A stretch of DNA of 25,400 nucleotides, taken from an uncultured Bacteroidales bacterium. GTDB lineage: Bacteria; Bacteroidota; Bacteroidia; Bacteroidales; Muribaculaceae. The stretch spans positions 1 through 25,400 of the forward strand of contig URNY01000019.1 in assembly GCA_900549375.1 (NCBI GenBank), in the 5' to 3' direction. The translations under genes were made by a program, and so were the position numbers. This document shows, piece after piece, positions 1 through 8,235 of this stretch; position 1 is the stretch's first letter; each line of letters opens with the position of its first letter. The notes under the pieces were generated by a model. It was given only the letters and a program-made list of their open reading frames with translations. It was not told the DNA's origin and searched no databases.

Positions 1-1
1 T

Positions 2-424
2 CTCCCTCTTGCTTTCTCCGATTATATCTATTCCATCATTGTTGAAGACACCGGATTCGTCGGAGGTGCGCTTCTCCTCCTTCTCTTCCTCTCGCTTGTG
101 GCTCGCGCCGGTCGAATAGCATATAAATGTTCGCGGGCATTCCCGGCATTCCTCATCATGGGATGCGCGGTGATGATCGTGTTTCAGGCTCTTGTCCACA
201 TGGCCATCGTGACGGGACTATTTCCGGTATCCGGCCAGCCGCTACCTTTCATCTCGAAAGGAGGCACTTCGGTGCTCGTAATGTCGGCCGCTATCGGAAT
301 GATGCTCTCCGTGAGCCGCTTCGCCGTAACATCGGGCAAGAAGAAAGAGATCAACGCCGAGCTCAAGGAACTCCCGGAAGACATGCAGGCGGCAAACTTC
401 AGCGATTACCGCAACAACAACTGA
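2..424 (+). CDS. ftsW: FtsW, septal peptidoglycan glycosyltransferase (C-terminal part)
   Basis: This is the 3' end of a SEDS-family gene whose start lies left of the window; about 140 of the usual 380-430 residues are present. FtsW polymerises lipid II glycan strands at the septum together with the class B penicillin-binding protein FtsI. The visible part begins with LPLAFSDYIYSIIVEDTGF, which matches the family pattern of a Ser/Asp loop followed by a Glu-Gly-Phe stretch. Two or three hydrophobic membrane segments follow, then the signature PVSGQPLPFISKGGTS, equivalent to the FtsW/RodA motif P(V/T)xGxxLPFxSxGGxS. A short hydrophilic cytoplasmic tail of about 35 residues ends the protein. Its place directly before murG, 13 bp away, is the standard dcw position for FtsW and argues against RodA. 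Identification is secure; the upstream part and start cannot be seen. Confidence 0.93.
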   Translation, partial: LPLAFSDYIYSIIVEDTGFVGGALLLLLFLSLVARAGRIAYKCSRAFPAFLIMGCAVMIVFQALVHMAIVTGLFPVSGQPLPFISKGGTSVLVMSAAIGMMLSVSRFAVTSGKKKEINAELKELPEDMQAANFSDYRNNN

Positions 425-437
425 CCAAACTCATCTC

Positions 438-1529
438 ATGAAAAAAAGAATACTGATAAGCGGCGGTGGCACCGGCGGCCACATCTTTCCGGCCCTCTCC
501 ATCGCCAACGCCATAAAACGGCGCACAGACGCCGAAATCCTCTTTGTCGGCGCCGACAACCGCATGGAAATGGAGAAAGTGCCGGCCGCAGGATATGAGA
601 TCATCGGCCTCCCCGTGGCAGGATTCAACAGGCGGAATCTATTCAAAAATTTCGCAGTGCTCCTCCGACTCTTCAAAAGTATCCACAAGGCGCGCAAGAT
701 AGTGCGCGATTTCAAGCCGGATATTGCTATCGGTGTCGGCGGCTATGCCTCCGGTCCGACCCTCAAAGCCGCTCAGCGCGCGGGGGTACCCACCCTCATT
801 CAGGAACAGAACTCCTATGCCGGAGTCACCAATAAATTGCTTGCTTCCGGCGCACGCCGGATCTGTGTGGCCTACGACGGAATGGATCGCTTCTTCCCGG
901 CAGACCGCATAGTCCTCACCGGCAATCCGGTGCGCAAAAACCTCCTCGAAGGATCCCGCGACAAATCGCAGGCACGCCTGAGTTTCGGCCTCGATCCCGA
1001 CAAACCGACTGTGCTTGTGGTCGGGGGCAGCCTCGGAGCACTCACCCTCAACGAAAGCCTCGAAAAGGGTTTACGAACTCTTATCGACAACGGTATTCAG
1101 GTGATATGGCAGACCGGCAGGAATTTCGGCAACCGCGCCCAGACCGCCGCAAAAGGTCTGCAGGGAGCCGTGATTACCCCGTTCATCTCCGACATGGGAG
1201 CCGCCTATGCCGCCGCCGACCTCGTCGTGTCTCGGGCCGGAGCCGGCAGCATCTCCGAGCTGCAACTGCTCGGAAAGCCTTGCGTGCTCGTGCCTTCCCC
1301 CAACGTGGCCGAAGACCATCAGACGAAAAACGCGCTCGCCCTCGCCGACCGCCGGGCAGCTATTATGGTCCGCGATGCCGAGGCACGCGAAAAACTGATA
1401 AACGTAATACTCGAATTTATGGCCGACACACGCAGACTCGTTGCGATGGGCGCCAATATCTCCGCCATGGCAAAATGTGACGCCGACGAACATATAGTCG
1501 ACGAAATCATGGCTATTATTGAAAAATGA
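438..1529 (+). CDS. murG: MurG, lipid II synthase (UDP-GlcNAc transferase)
   Basis: MurG (363 residues, full family length) transfers GlcNAc from UDP-GlcNAc to undecaprenyl-pyrophosphoryl-MurNAc-pentapeptide (lipid I), giving lipid II at the inner face of the membrane. It is a two-domain GT-B enzyme of family GT28. The N-terminal glycine loop SGGGTGGHIFPA is at residues 8-19. The lipid-acceptor domain contains GVGGYASGP and QEQNSYAGVTNK. The C-terminal nucleotide domain begins with VVGGSLGAL, and the UDP-GlcNAc site AGAGSISE lies around residues 267-274, followed by PSPNVAEDHQTKNA. The ATG at 438 puts the glycine loop at its usual distance from the N-terminus. Its stop overlaps the murC start as ATGA, which suggests translational coupling. 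Function is well supported by motifs and by dcw context. Confidence 0.97.
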   Translation: MKKRILISGGGTGGHIFPALSIANAIKRRTDAEILFVGADNRMEMEKVPAAGYEIIGLPVAGFNRRNLFKNFAVLLRLFKSIHKARKIVRDFKPDIAIGVGGYASGPTLKAAQRAGVPTLIQEQNSYAGVTNKLLASGARRICVAYDGMDRFFPADRIVLTGNPVRKNLLEGSRDKSQARLSFGLDPDKPTVLVVGGSLGALTLNESLEKGLRTLIDNGIQVIWQTGRNFGNRAQTAAKGLQGAVITPFISDMGAAYAAADLVVSRAGAGSISELQLLGKPCVLVPSPNVAEDHQTKNALALADRRAAIMVRDAEAREKLINVILEFMADTRRLVAMGANISAMAKCDADEHIVDEIMAIIEK

Positions 1530-2899
1530 AACAGACAAGATTTTATTTCGTGGGGGCCGGCGGTATCGGCATGGCCAATCTCGTGAGATATTTTCTCATG
1601 CACGGAGCCCCTGTGGCCGGCTACGACCGCACTCCCTCCGCGCTTACCGACAAACTCATCAGCGAAGGAGCCTTCATCTCTTTCAACGATGATGAAAGGG
1701 AGATCCCCGCAGATTTCCGCTCTCCCGAAGATACATTGGTCGTCTATACGCCGGCCGTGCCTGAATCCAACCGTATACTCTCCTATTTCCGCGGAAACGG
1801 TTTCGAAGTGGTGAAACGGGCAGCCCTGCTCGGACGCATCTCCGACCGCAGCGATGCAATCTGCGTGGCCGGTTCCCATGGCAAGACCACCACATCCTCG
1901 ATGATCGCCAACATACTGCGCGACTCGCGTCTCGGATGCTCCGCTTTCCTCGGCGGTATCCTCCGCAACACGGGCAGCAACCTCGTGCTCGACGAGCATT
2001 CCCGCTTCTCAGTGATCGAAGCTGACGAATACGATCGCTCTTTCCATCACCTGCATCCCTATATCGCCATAGTAACATCCACGGATCCCGACCATCTCGA
2101 CATTTACGGCAACGAGGAGCATTACCTCGAAGCCTTCTCCATATTCACCTCCCTGATCCGTCCGGGCGGCACTCTGATCACCCATACAGGCCTCAAATAC
2201 AAGCCCGATTGCGGCAAGGACGTGAAGGTCTATACATATAGCGGCGCCCAGGAGGGAGATTTCCATGCCGAGGATATAACTTTCGGTGAGGGACGCATAA
2301 CCTTCACACTCGTCGGCCCGGATATCCGCATCGAGGGGATGCAACCGGGAGTACCTGTGGAGATCAACATCGACAACGCAGTGGCAGCTGCCGCGGCATC
2401 GCTCTGCGCCGGAGCCACTCCCGCTGAGGTTAAGGCCGGGCTGGCATCTTTCAAAGGCGCCAAACGGCGCTTTGAGGTTTGGCTCGATGGCTCGGAACGC
2501 CCCGGACAGACTGTGCTTATCGATGATTACGCCCACAGCCCCAACGAGGTGCTCAACTCGATCCGCTCGGTTCGCAAACTCTATCCCGGTCGCAAGCTCT
2601 CGGTCGTATTCCAGCCGCATCTTTACACACGCACACGCGATTTCGCCGACGATTTCGCACGCTCCCTCTCTGAAGCCGACGAAGTGATAATGCCCGAAAT
2701 CTACCCGGCCCGTGAACTTCCGATCGAAGGAATCACCACACACACGATACTCGACAAAGTCAATTCTCCCCAAAAAACCTACTGTGAGAGAAAAGATTTG
2801 TTGAATCTGATAAAAAATAGTAACTTTGAAATCTTGATGACCCTTGGAGCCGCCGACATCGACAGGCTTCTTCCGGAGATTCATGATATTTTAAAATAA
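1526..2899 (+). CDS. murC: MurC, UDP-N-acetylmuramate--L-alanine ligase
   Basis: MurC (457 residues) is the ATP-dependent cytoplasmic ligase that adds L-Ala to UDP-MurNAc, the first amino acid of the peptidoglycan stem. The N-terminal Rossmann domain carries FVGAGGIGMANLVRYF, the MurC form of the UDP-binding loop. The central ATPase domain has the P-loop GSHGKTT at residues 116-122; most MurC proteins have GTHGKTT, so Ser replaces Thr. It also has EADEYDRSF and STDPDHLDIY. The C-terminal domain carries DDYAHSPNEV and FQPHLYTRT. The paralogue Mpl (a recycling ligase) has a similar fold and length, but the position between murG and ftsQ and the intact MurC motifs favour MurC. The start ATG overlaps the murG stop by 4 bp. 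A 28-bp gap with a small hairpin separates it from ftsQ. Confidence 0.94.
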   Translation: MKQTRFYFVGAGGIGMANLVRYFLMHGAPVAGYDRTPSALTDKLISEGAFISFNDDEREIPADFRSPEDTLVVYTPAVPESNRILSYFRGNGFEVVKRAALLGRISDRSDAICVAGSHGKTTTSSMIANILRDSRLGCSAFLGGILRNTGSNLVLDEHSRFSVIEADEYDRSFHHLHPYIAIVTSTDPDHLDIYGNEEHYLEAFSIFTSLIRPGGTLITHTGLKYKPDCGKDVKVYTYSGAQEGDFHAEDITFGEGRITFTLVGPDIRIEGMQPGVPVEINIDNAVAAAAASLCAGATPAEVKAGLASFKGAKRRFEVWLDGSERPGQTVLIDDYAHSPNEVLNSIRSVRKLYPGRKLSVVFQPHLYTRTRDFADDFARSLSEADEVIMPEIYPARELPIEGITTHTILDKVNSPQKTYCERKDLLNLIKNSNFEILMTLGAADIDRLLPEIHDILK

Positions 2900-2927
2900 C
2901 CCCCTCCACGAAGGGGTAAATCGCTCT

Positions 2928-3812
2928 ATGAAACGGAACACTGTGCTGAAATGGACGCTGCTGATTGCTCTTATGGCCTATGCGGGCTTCATGACCGTAT
3001 GGGCGCACCATGAAGCGGCACGTCATGTCTGCACGGGCATAGAGATTCATGTGGACGGCAACAAAGCGATGGATTCCGTGATCCGACGGGGTGTGAAACA
3101 GCGCATCGCCGGATTTCCCGAAAAGATTGTGGGATGCCCGCTCAATGCTGTCGACACCCGCATGATCGAACGACGGCTCTCCCGGATGAGCAATTTCGAA
3201 AGCGTCGACTGCTCGGTAACGTCAGAGGGGAAACTGCGGGTCGATATAGTGCCGCTCGTGCCGGTGATGAGAGTTTTCGGAACCGGTAAGTCCTACTATA
3301 TCAACAAAGACGGCAAGCACATCGAATCGAAAGCGGAGTTCTTCACGGATGTTCCTGTGGTCAGAGGCAATTTCTCGCGGGAGTTCACCCCAACTGAAGT
3401 TATCCCGCTTGTGAACCATATCGCATCCGACCCGATGCTCCGGGAACTCTCGAGCATGATAGTGGCCCGCGACCGTCATAACCTTATGATTGTTCCCCGC
3501 ATCTACGGGCATATAATCAATTTCGGCGACACCACGCGTCTCCCGGAGAAAACGCGTGCGCTTGCCCTTTTCTATCGAAAAGTCATGCCTTATAAAGGCT
3601 GGCAGGAATACGACACTATCTCCGTGAAATTCCGCGGGCAGGTTGTGGCCACACGCCGCGACAAGACCATAGCCACTCACGGCCCCGAACTCACCGAGGA
3701 TGTGGACCTCGAGGAGCTCTCTCTCCCCGATGCGCCGCAACCTCAGGAGAATCAGCAAACGAATCAGAAAGAGAACCCGAAAAATCATAAAAACCCGGAA
3801 CAAGGGATATGA
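2928..3812 (+). CDS. ftsQ: FtsQ/DivIB, cell-division membrane protein
   Basis: FtsQ (294 residues) is a bitopic divisome protein that links early cytoplasmic components to the periplasmic FtsB-FtsL complex. A short basic N-terminus (MKRNTVLK) is followed by one membrane segment at about residues 9-26. A POTRA-like region (IEIHVDGNKAMDS onward, residues 38-110) comes next, then the beta domain with MRVFGTGKSYYINKDGKHI and, near the end, WQEYDTISVKFRGQVVATRR. Sequence conservation is low in this family, so the call rests on this layout and on the position between murC and ftsA. The last 25 residues or so form a Gln/Asn/Lys/Pro-rich, probably disordered tail, which is unusual. The stop overlaps the ftsA start by 4 bp (ATGA). 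Confidence 0.9.
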   Translation: MKRNTVLKWTLLIALMAYAGFMTVWAHHEAARHVCTGIEIHVDGNKAMDSVIRRGVKQRIAGFPEKIVGCPLNAVDTRMIERRLSRMSNFESVDCSVTSEGKLRVDIVPLVPVMRVFGTGKSYYINKDGKHIESKAEFFTDVPVVRGNFSREFTPTEVIPLVNHIASDPMLRELSSMIVARDRHNLMIVPRIYGHIINFGDTTRLPEKTRALALFYRKVMPYKGWQEYDTISVKFRGQVVATRRDKTIATHGPELTEDVDLEELSLPDAPQPQENQQTNQKENPKNHKNPEQGI

Positions 3813-5143
3813 ACGAAGACAGATATGTCGCTGCCATTGAAATAAGCAGCTCGAAGATAATGACCGTCGTCGGCAAGATGCATGCCGACGGCCAGCTCGA
3901 CATAATAGCCACCGAGCAAGAGAAAGGCCTCGAAAGCGTCCGCTACGGCGTGATTCAGAACCTCGTGGAAACTTCCTCGAGAATCGACCGCATAATAGGC
4001 AAGCTCGAACGCAAGCCTGCAGTTGCGCCCAGACACATAACGGGCCTCTTCGTCGGCCTTTCCGGCCAGTCGGTGAGAAGCATCCCCACAAAAGTTTCGC
4101 TCTCGCTGCCCGACGACACCGAAATCACCGACGATATTCTAAACCGTCTCCGCGATCAGGCTTTCAACACGGCTATCGACAATTCGCTCGAAGTAGTCGA
4201 TGCTGTGCCCCGCTCCTACACCGTCGGGCGCATCGAGACTTCCACGCCCAAAGGAAACGTGGGAAACAGCATCAGCGCCGAATTCGACCTCGTGGTCTGT
4301 CGCCCGGTTATAAAGCGCAATCTGCAGAGCACCATCGAGGAGAAACTCGGAATCCGGATAGACGGGATAGTGGTGAGCGCACTTGCAACCGGACGCTACA
4401 TCCTTTCCGCCGAGCAGAAACGTCTCGGATGCATGCTTGTCGACATGGGCGCGGAAACCACAACGGTCACAATCTACAAGAACGGACATCTCGTATATTT
4501 CGCCACACTCCCCCTCGGCGGAAGAAACATCACTCGTGACATCACCACACTCAACATACTCGAGGAACGCGCCGAGGAGCTTAAGATAACATCGGGCAAC
4601 GCCATACCGCGCGAAACGGTATCGACTATCAACTATAACGGCGTCAGCGATGCCGATGTGTCGAATCTCATTGTGGCCCGCGCCGAAGAGATTGCCGTAA
4701 ACATTCTCAAGCAAGTGCAATATGCCGGCCTGAAGGACAGCGATATTCCCGGCGGGATAATACTCATCGGCGGAGGCGCCAAACTGAGCGGTATGATCGA
4801 CCTGCTTGTCGACAAGAGCGGACTCCGCGTGAGCCGCGGCCAGCTCCCGCCTTTCATCCATGTCGAGGACGTGAAAAACGGCTCAGGCGACATCATTGAA
4901 GTGGCCGCCGTGCTCTATGCCGGTGCAACCGGCGAACCCGATGCGATATGCCTCGAACTTCCCGAAAAAGGGGAAGACCTCCCGGTGACCGGAACCGCGC
5001 CGGAAAAAGGCGCCGAACGCACGGCGGAAGAAACACACGAAGAGGAACAGAAGCCCTCGGGAATATCAAGACTTGTAGGAAAGATAAGAAACGGGATCAC
5101 TCAGATATTCTCAGGAACGGAAGATGACTCCGACCTTATCTGA
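3809..5143 (+). CDS. ftsA: FtsA, actin-like Z-ring membrane anchor
   Basis: FtsA (444 residues) is an actin-fold ATPase that tethers FtsZ filaments to the membrane and recruits later divisome proteins. The N-terminal phosphate-1-like segment is YVAAIEISSSKIMTVVGK. An inserted 1C (SHS2) domain follows with HITGLFVGLSGQSVRSI. The phosphate-2 region reads MLVDMGAETTTVTIY and the adenosine motif is ILIGGGAKLSGM. Residues of about 385-415 form an acidic Glu/Pro/Thr-rich linker. An amphipathic helix, SGISRLVGKIRNGITQIFSG (about 417-436), looks like the membrane-targeting helix. Unusually, it is followed by a short acidic tail (TEDDSDLI) instead of ending the protein. The ATG at 3809 overlaps the ftsQ stop, and ftsZ follows within 40 bp. 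Family assignment is certain. Confidence 0.95.
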   Translation: MNEDRYVAAIEISSSKIMTVVGKMHADGQLDIIATEQEKGLESVRYGVIQNLVETSSRIDRIIGKLERKPAVAPRHITGLFVGLSGQSVRSIPTKVSLSLPDDTEITDDILNRLRDQAFNTAIDNSLEVVDAVPRSYTVGRIETSTPKGNVGNSISAEFDLVVCRPVIKRNLQSTIEEKLGIRIDGIVVSALATGRYILSAEQKRLGCMLVDMGAETTTVTIYKNGHLVYFATLPLGGRNITRDITTLNILEERAEELKITSGNAIPRETVSTINYNGVSDADVSNLIVARAEEIAVNILKQVQYAGLKDSDIPGGIILIGGGAKLSGMIDLLVDKSGLRVSRGQLPPFIHVEDVKNGSGDIIEVAAVLYAGATGEPDAICLELPEKGEDLPVTGTAPEKGAERTAEETHEEEQKPSGISRLVGKIRNGITQIFSGTEDDSDLI

Positions 5144-5182
5144 TCCGTACACTAATCTCCCGCACCATTGGATAATCAGAAT

Positions 5183-6583
5183 ATGGACAACCAGACAAAT
5201 ACCCCCGACATCCACGACCTTTCCGACGAGGCAGGCTTCGTGAAGGAAACAAACGAGTCCATCATAAAGGTGATAGGCGTAGGAGGAGGCGGCAACAATG
5301 CCGTCAACTACATGTACGCCCAGAAAATACCTCATGTCAACTTTGTGGTCTGCAACACCGACCGTCAGGCACTCAACATGTCGCCCGTCCCCAACCAGCT
5401 TCTGCTCGGCGAGGAGATAACACATGGCCTCGGAGCCGGCAACATCCCTGAAGTGGGCCGCAAATGCGCCGAGGCTTCCGAAATGGAGATCAAGCGACTC
5501 TTCGACGACAAAACGGAGATGGTGTTCATCACAGCCGGTATGGGAGGAGGCACCGGCACCGGCGCCGCGCCCGTCGTGGCTCGCATAGCCAAAGAGGCCG
5601 GAATGCTCACTATCGGAATCGTCACAGTGCCTTTCTTCTTCGAAGGGGAAAAGAAAATCCTCAAGGCTCTCGAAGGCGCAAACGAGATGAAAAAACATGT
5701 CGACGCCCTGCTCGTAATCAACAATGAGAACCTCGTGGAGCTATATAAGGACTGGAGTTTCTTCAACGCTTTCGGCAAAGCCGATGACACTCTGGCCAAC
5801 GCCGCCCGAAGCATCTCGGAGATTATTTCCGAACCATGCTATGTCAACGTCGACTTTCAGGATGTGAAGACAACTCTGAAAGATTCCGGAACGGCAATTA
5901 TCTCTACCGCCATCGGCGAGGGAGAACACCGCATCACCGACGCTATTCAGAACGCACTCCATTCCCCTCTGCTCAAAACCCATGATATATACACTTCCAA
6001 ACGCCTGCTGTTCAAATTCATCTGCTGGAAAGACGCCCCAAATCCGCTGCGCGCCGAGGAGATTGCTGAAATAACCCAATTCACGGCCAAGCTCCCCTCG
6101 AGCATAGATGTGAAATGGGGAATCGGCGACAACCCCGCCATGGGAGACAAAGTGAAGATAACCGTGCTCGCCTCCGGATTTGACGTCACGCTCCGCGAAA
6201 GCGATAATAAAAACAGCGGTGAAAACGGCGAAGACGACAGAAAAATAATTCTTGTAAACGAGCCGGTCGAAAAAGGTAAGAAAGACCTTGCCGACTCGGT
6301 AAGCAAACGCAAACAGCAGAAAGATATGGCCGATATCTACGGCCACGAGAAAATCAAGGAACAGAAACGAGTTTCCGACGAATTGAAATATTTCGTTCTC
6401 AAGCCCGGCCAGTTCGATGATTTCGAAGTGATCGCAGCTCTTGAGAAGTCGCCGGCCTACAACCGTCCGGTAAATTTCAAAGAGACTGTGGAGAAAGCTT
6501 CCCACCCGGAGCCGAGGCGCGCCGCAGATCTCTCCGACGAACGCGGAGCCGCCCCGATTTCTTTCGGAGCCAACGATTTCTAA
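5183..6583 (+). CDS. ftsZ: FtsZ, tubulin-like cell-division GTPase
   Basis: FtsZ polymerises into the Z-ring that organises septation. From ATG 5183 the protein has 466 residues; an in-frame TTG at 5168 would add five residues that partly repeat the N-terminus (DNQ twice). I prefer ATG because no Shine-Dalgarno supports either site and TTG starts are uncommon. The GTP-binding part includes GVGGGGNNAVNYM, VVCNTDRQALN, GLGAGNIPEVGRK and the tubulin signature GMGGGTGTGAAP (GGGTGTG at about 121-127). The T7 synergy loop NVDFQD keeps the residues needed for GTP hydrolysis. The C-terminal subdomain ends near residue 340. A long charged linker (many Lys, Glu, Asp) follows, with no recognisable copy of the classical C-terminal peptide (a DIPAFLR-like motif). 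It follows ftsA closely, as in most bacteria. Confidence 0.96.
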   Translation: MDNQTNTPDIHDLSDEAGFVKETNESIIKVIGVGGGGNNAVNYMYAQKIPHVNFVVCNTDRQALNMSPVPNQLLLGEEITHGLGAGNIPEVGRKCAEASEMEIKRLFDDKTEMVFITAGMGGGTGTGAAPVVARIAKEAGMLTIGIVTVPFFFEGEKKILKALEGANEMKKHVDALLVINNENLVELYKDWSFFNAFGKADDTLANAARSISEIISEPCYVNVDFQDVKTTLKDSGTAIISTAIGEGEHRITDAIQNALHSPLLKTHDIYTSKRLLFKFICWKDAPNPLRAEEIAEITQFTAKLPSSIDVKWGIGDNPAMGDKVKITVLASGFDVTLRESDNKNSGENGEDDRKIILVNEPVEKGKKDLADSVSKRKQQKDMADIYGHEKIKEQKRVSDELKYFVLKPGQFDDFEVIAALEKSPAYNRPVNFKETVEKASHPEPRRAADLSDERGAAPISFGANDF

Positions 6584-6633
6584 CCCTCGGTTCACAAAAC
6601 AATTAAATTCCCCATTCAATCCAGACATACAAA

Positions 6634-8235
6634 ATGGAAAAACAAAATTTCCAGATGGTTGCCAAAACCTTCCAGGGACTGGAAGATGTATTGCGCGACG
6701 AATTAATATCCCTCGGCGCCGAAAATGTAGAAACCGGACGGCGGATGGTCAGCTTCGAAGGTGACCTCGAAACAATGTACCGCGCCAATCTGTGTTGCCG
6801 CACGGCTCTCCGTATTCTGAAACCTATCGAGAAATTCAGTGCCTCCGACCCCGATGAGCTCTACGATATCGTACGCGACATCGAATGGGAGAAATACATG
6901 ACCCCGGAAACCACATTCGCGATCGATTCGACAGTCAACAGCGATGAGTTTCCGCATTCGCGCTATGTCACCTACCGCGTGAAAGACGCCATTGTCGACC
7001 ATTTCCGCGACCGCTATGGCAAACGCCCCTCTATCCGAGTGAGCGGCGCCGACCTGATGCTCAACGTCCATATCTTCGACGACCGCATCACGATCTCGCT
7101 CGATTCCAGCGGAGAGCCCCTCTCGAAACGCGGCTACCGCGTGGAGCAGACCGTGGCCCCCATCAACGAGGCGCTCGCTGCAGGCATTATCATGAAAACC
7201 GGATGGCACGGCGAATGCGATTTCGCCGACCCGATGTGCGGCTCCGGCACTTTCCTCATAGAGGCCGCCTTGATTGCCGCCAACATTAACCCCGGCATAT
7301 ACCGGTCAAGCTTCGCTTTCGAAAAATGGCCCGATTTCGACAAGGAACTCTTCGAAGAGATATACAACGACGACAGCGCCGAAAAGGAATTCGCATTCAA
7401 GATTCTTGGCGGCGATATCGACCCGGAAGCAGTGGCAATTGCCCGTAAAAACATCAAGGAGGCAAAGGTGGAGGATATGATCGATCTTTCTTGCCGTCCC
7501 CTCGGCGAATGGACCGATAATCCGGAAACAGGAGTTCTTGTCATGAATCCTCCTTACGGAGAGAGAATCCGTCCGGAAGATATGACAGCTCTTTATAAAG
7601 GAATCGGGACAGCCCTCAAACAGAACTTCAAGGGATGGCAGGCATGGATCATCGGCCTCAACGACGAGGATTTCGCCAATATCGGGCTTAAACCGACCGT
7701 GAAGATACCTCTCTTTAACGGCAATCTCGAATGCTCGTTGCGAGAGTTTATACTTTTCGACGGCAGATATTCCGACTTTATGGCCGACGGAGGCGATCTC
7801 GGCAAATTCGGCGATGAAGATCAGCAGGAACGCCGCCCTCGCAAAATGAAGCATATCTCCGATGACGAATGGCGCAAAGAGACCCGCAAGTTCGGCCACA
7901 ACCGCGACAAAGACCGAGAAGGACGACGCTTCGACAAAGGACCTCGCAAATTCGACAAATCCGACCGTAAATTCGATAAAGGAGAACGAAAATTCGAAAG
8001 AGGCGACCGCAAATTCGACCGAGATGACCGTAAGTTTGAAAGAGGCGACCGCAAGTTTGACCGAGATGACCGTAAGTTCGAAAGAGGCGACCGCAAGTTT
8101 GACAAAGCTCCTCGCCGTTTCGAGAAAAAACCTTACACCCCGGCCGACAAGGGCCCTTCGATTCCTGAAAGCGAGGCCACGGTTTTCTCCCGCTACCCCA
8201 TGAGATCGCGACGCCCTAAAAACAGAGAGGAATGA
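6634..8235 (+). CDS. THUMP-domain class I SAM-dependent 23S rRNA methyltransferase (RlmL-like) with heptad-repeat tail
   Basis: This 533-residue protein resembles the N-terminal half of RlmL, which makes m2G2445 in 23S rRNA. It is probably an N2-guanine methyltransferase, but the exact target is inferred. Residues 5-165 include the ferredoxin-like and THUMP RNA-binding region (starting FQMVAKTFQGLEDVLRDEL). The Rossmann methyltransferase has the SAM loop DPMCGSGTF at 199-207, the acidic strand LGGDIDPEAVAIARKNI, and the catalytic motif IV NPPYGERI from residue 305. The conserved enzyme ends near residue 390. The rest is a highly charged tail dominated by about ten heptads of the form RKF(D/E)(K/R)xx, residues 431-498, probably disordered and RNA- or ribosome-binding. 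The gene lies 50 bp after ftsZ, and its stop overlaps the next start by 4 bp. No second methyltransferase module (RlmK) is fused. Confidence 0.88.
   Translation: MEKQNFQMVAKTFQGLEDVLRDELISLGAENVETGRRMVSFEGDLETMYRANLCCRTALRILKPIEKFSASDPDELYDIVRDIEWEKYMTPETTFAIDSTVNSDEFPHSRYVTYRVKDAIVDHFRDRYGKRPSIRVSGADLMLNVHIFDDRITISLDSSGEPLSKRGYRVEQTVAPINEALAAGIIMKTGWHGECDFADPMCGSGTFLIEAALIAANINPGIYRSSFAFEKWPDFDKELFEEIYNDDSAEKEFAFKILGGDIDPEAVAIARKNIKEAKVEDMIDLSCRPLGEWTDNPETGVLVMNPPYGERIRPEDMTALYKGIGTALKQNFKGWQAWIIGLNDEDFANIGLKPTVKIPLFNGNLECSLREFILFDGRYSDFMADGGDLGKFGDEDQQERRPRKMKHISDDEWRKETRKFGHNRDKDREGRRFDKGPRKFDKSDRKFDKGERKFERGDRKFDRDDRKFERGDRKFDRDDRKFERGDRKFDKAPRRFEKKPYTPADKGPSIPESEATVFSRYPMRSRRPKNREE
7924..8127 (+). 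repeat. In-frame tandem repeats encoding RKF(D/E)(K/R)xx heptads
   Basis: About ten consecutive 21-bp units encode heptads such as RKFDKSD, RKFERGD and RKFDRDD. The last part is organised in a higher-order 42-bp unit: copies begin at 7996, 8038 and 8080 and differ only at a few third-codon positions, while the earlier units are more diverged. This suggests recent expansion by slippage or unequal recombination while keeping frame, since the unit is a multiple of three. Repeats were read directly; the mechanism is inference. Confidence 0.9.

Noticed and set aside
2009..2884. Open frame of 291 codons on the - strand opposite murC
   Set aside because: murC is intact with all ligase motifs; the reverse frame shows no homology and is a typical GC-rich shadow.
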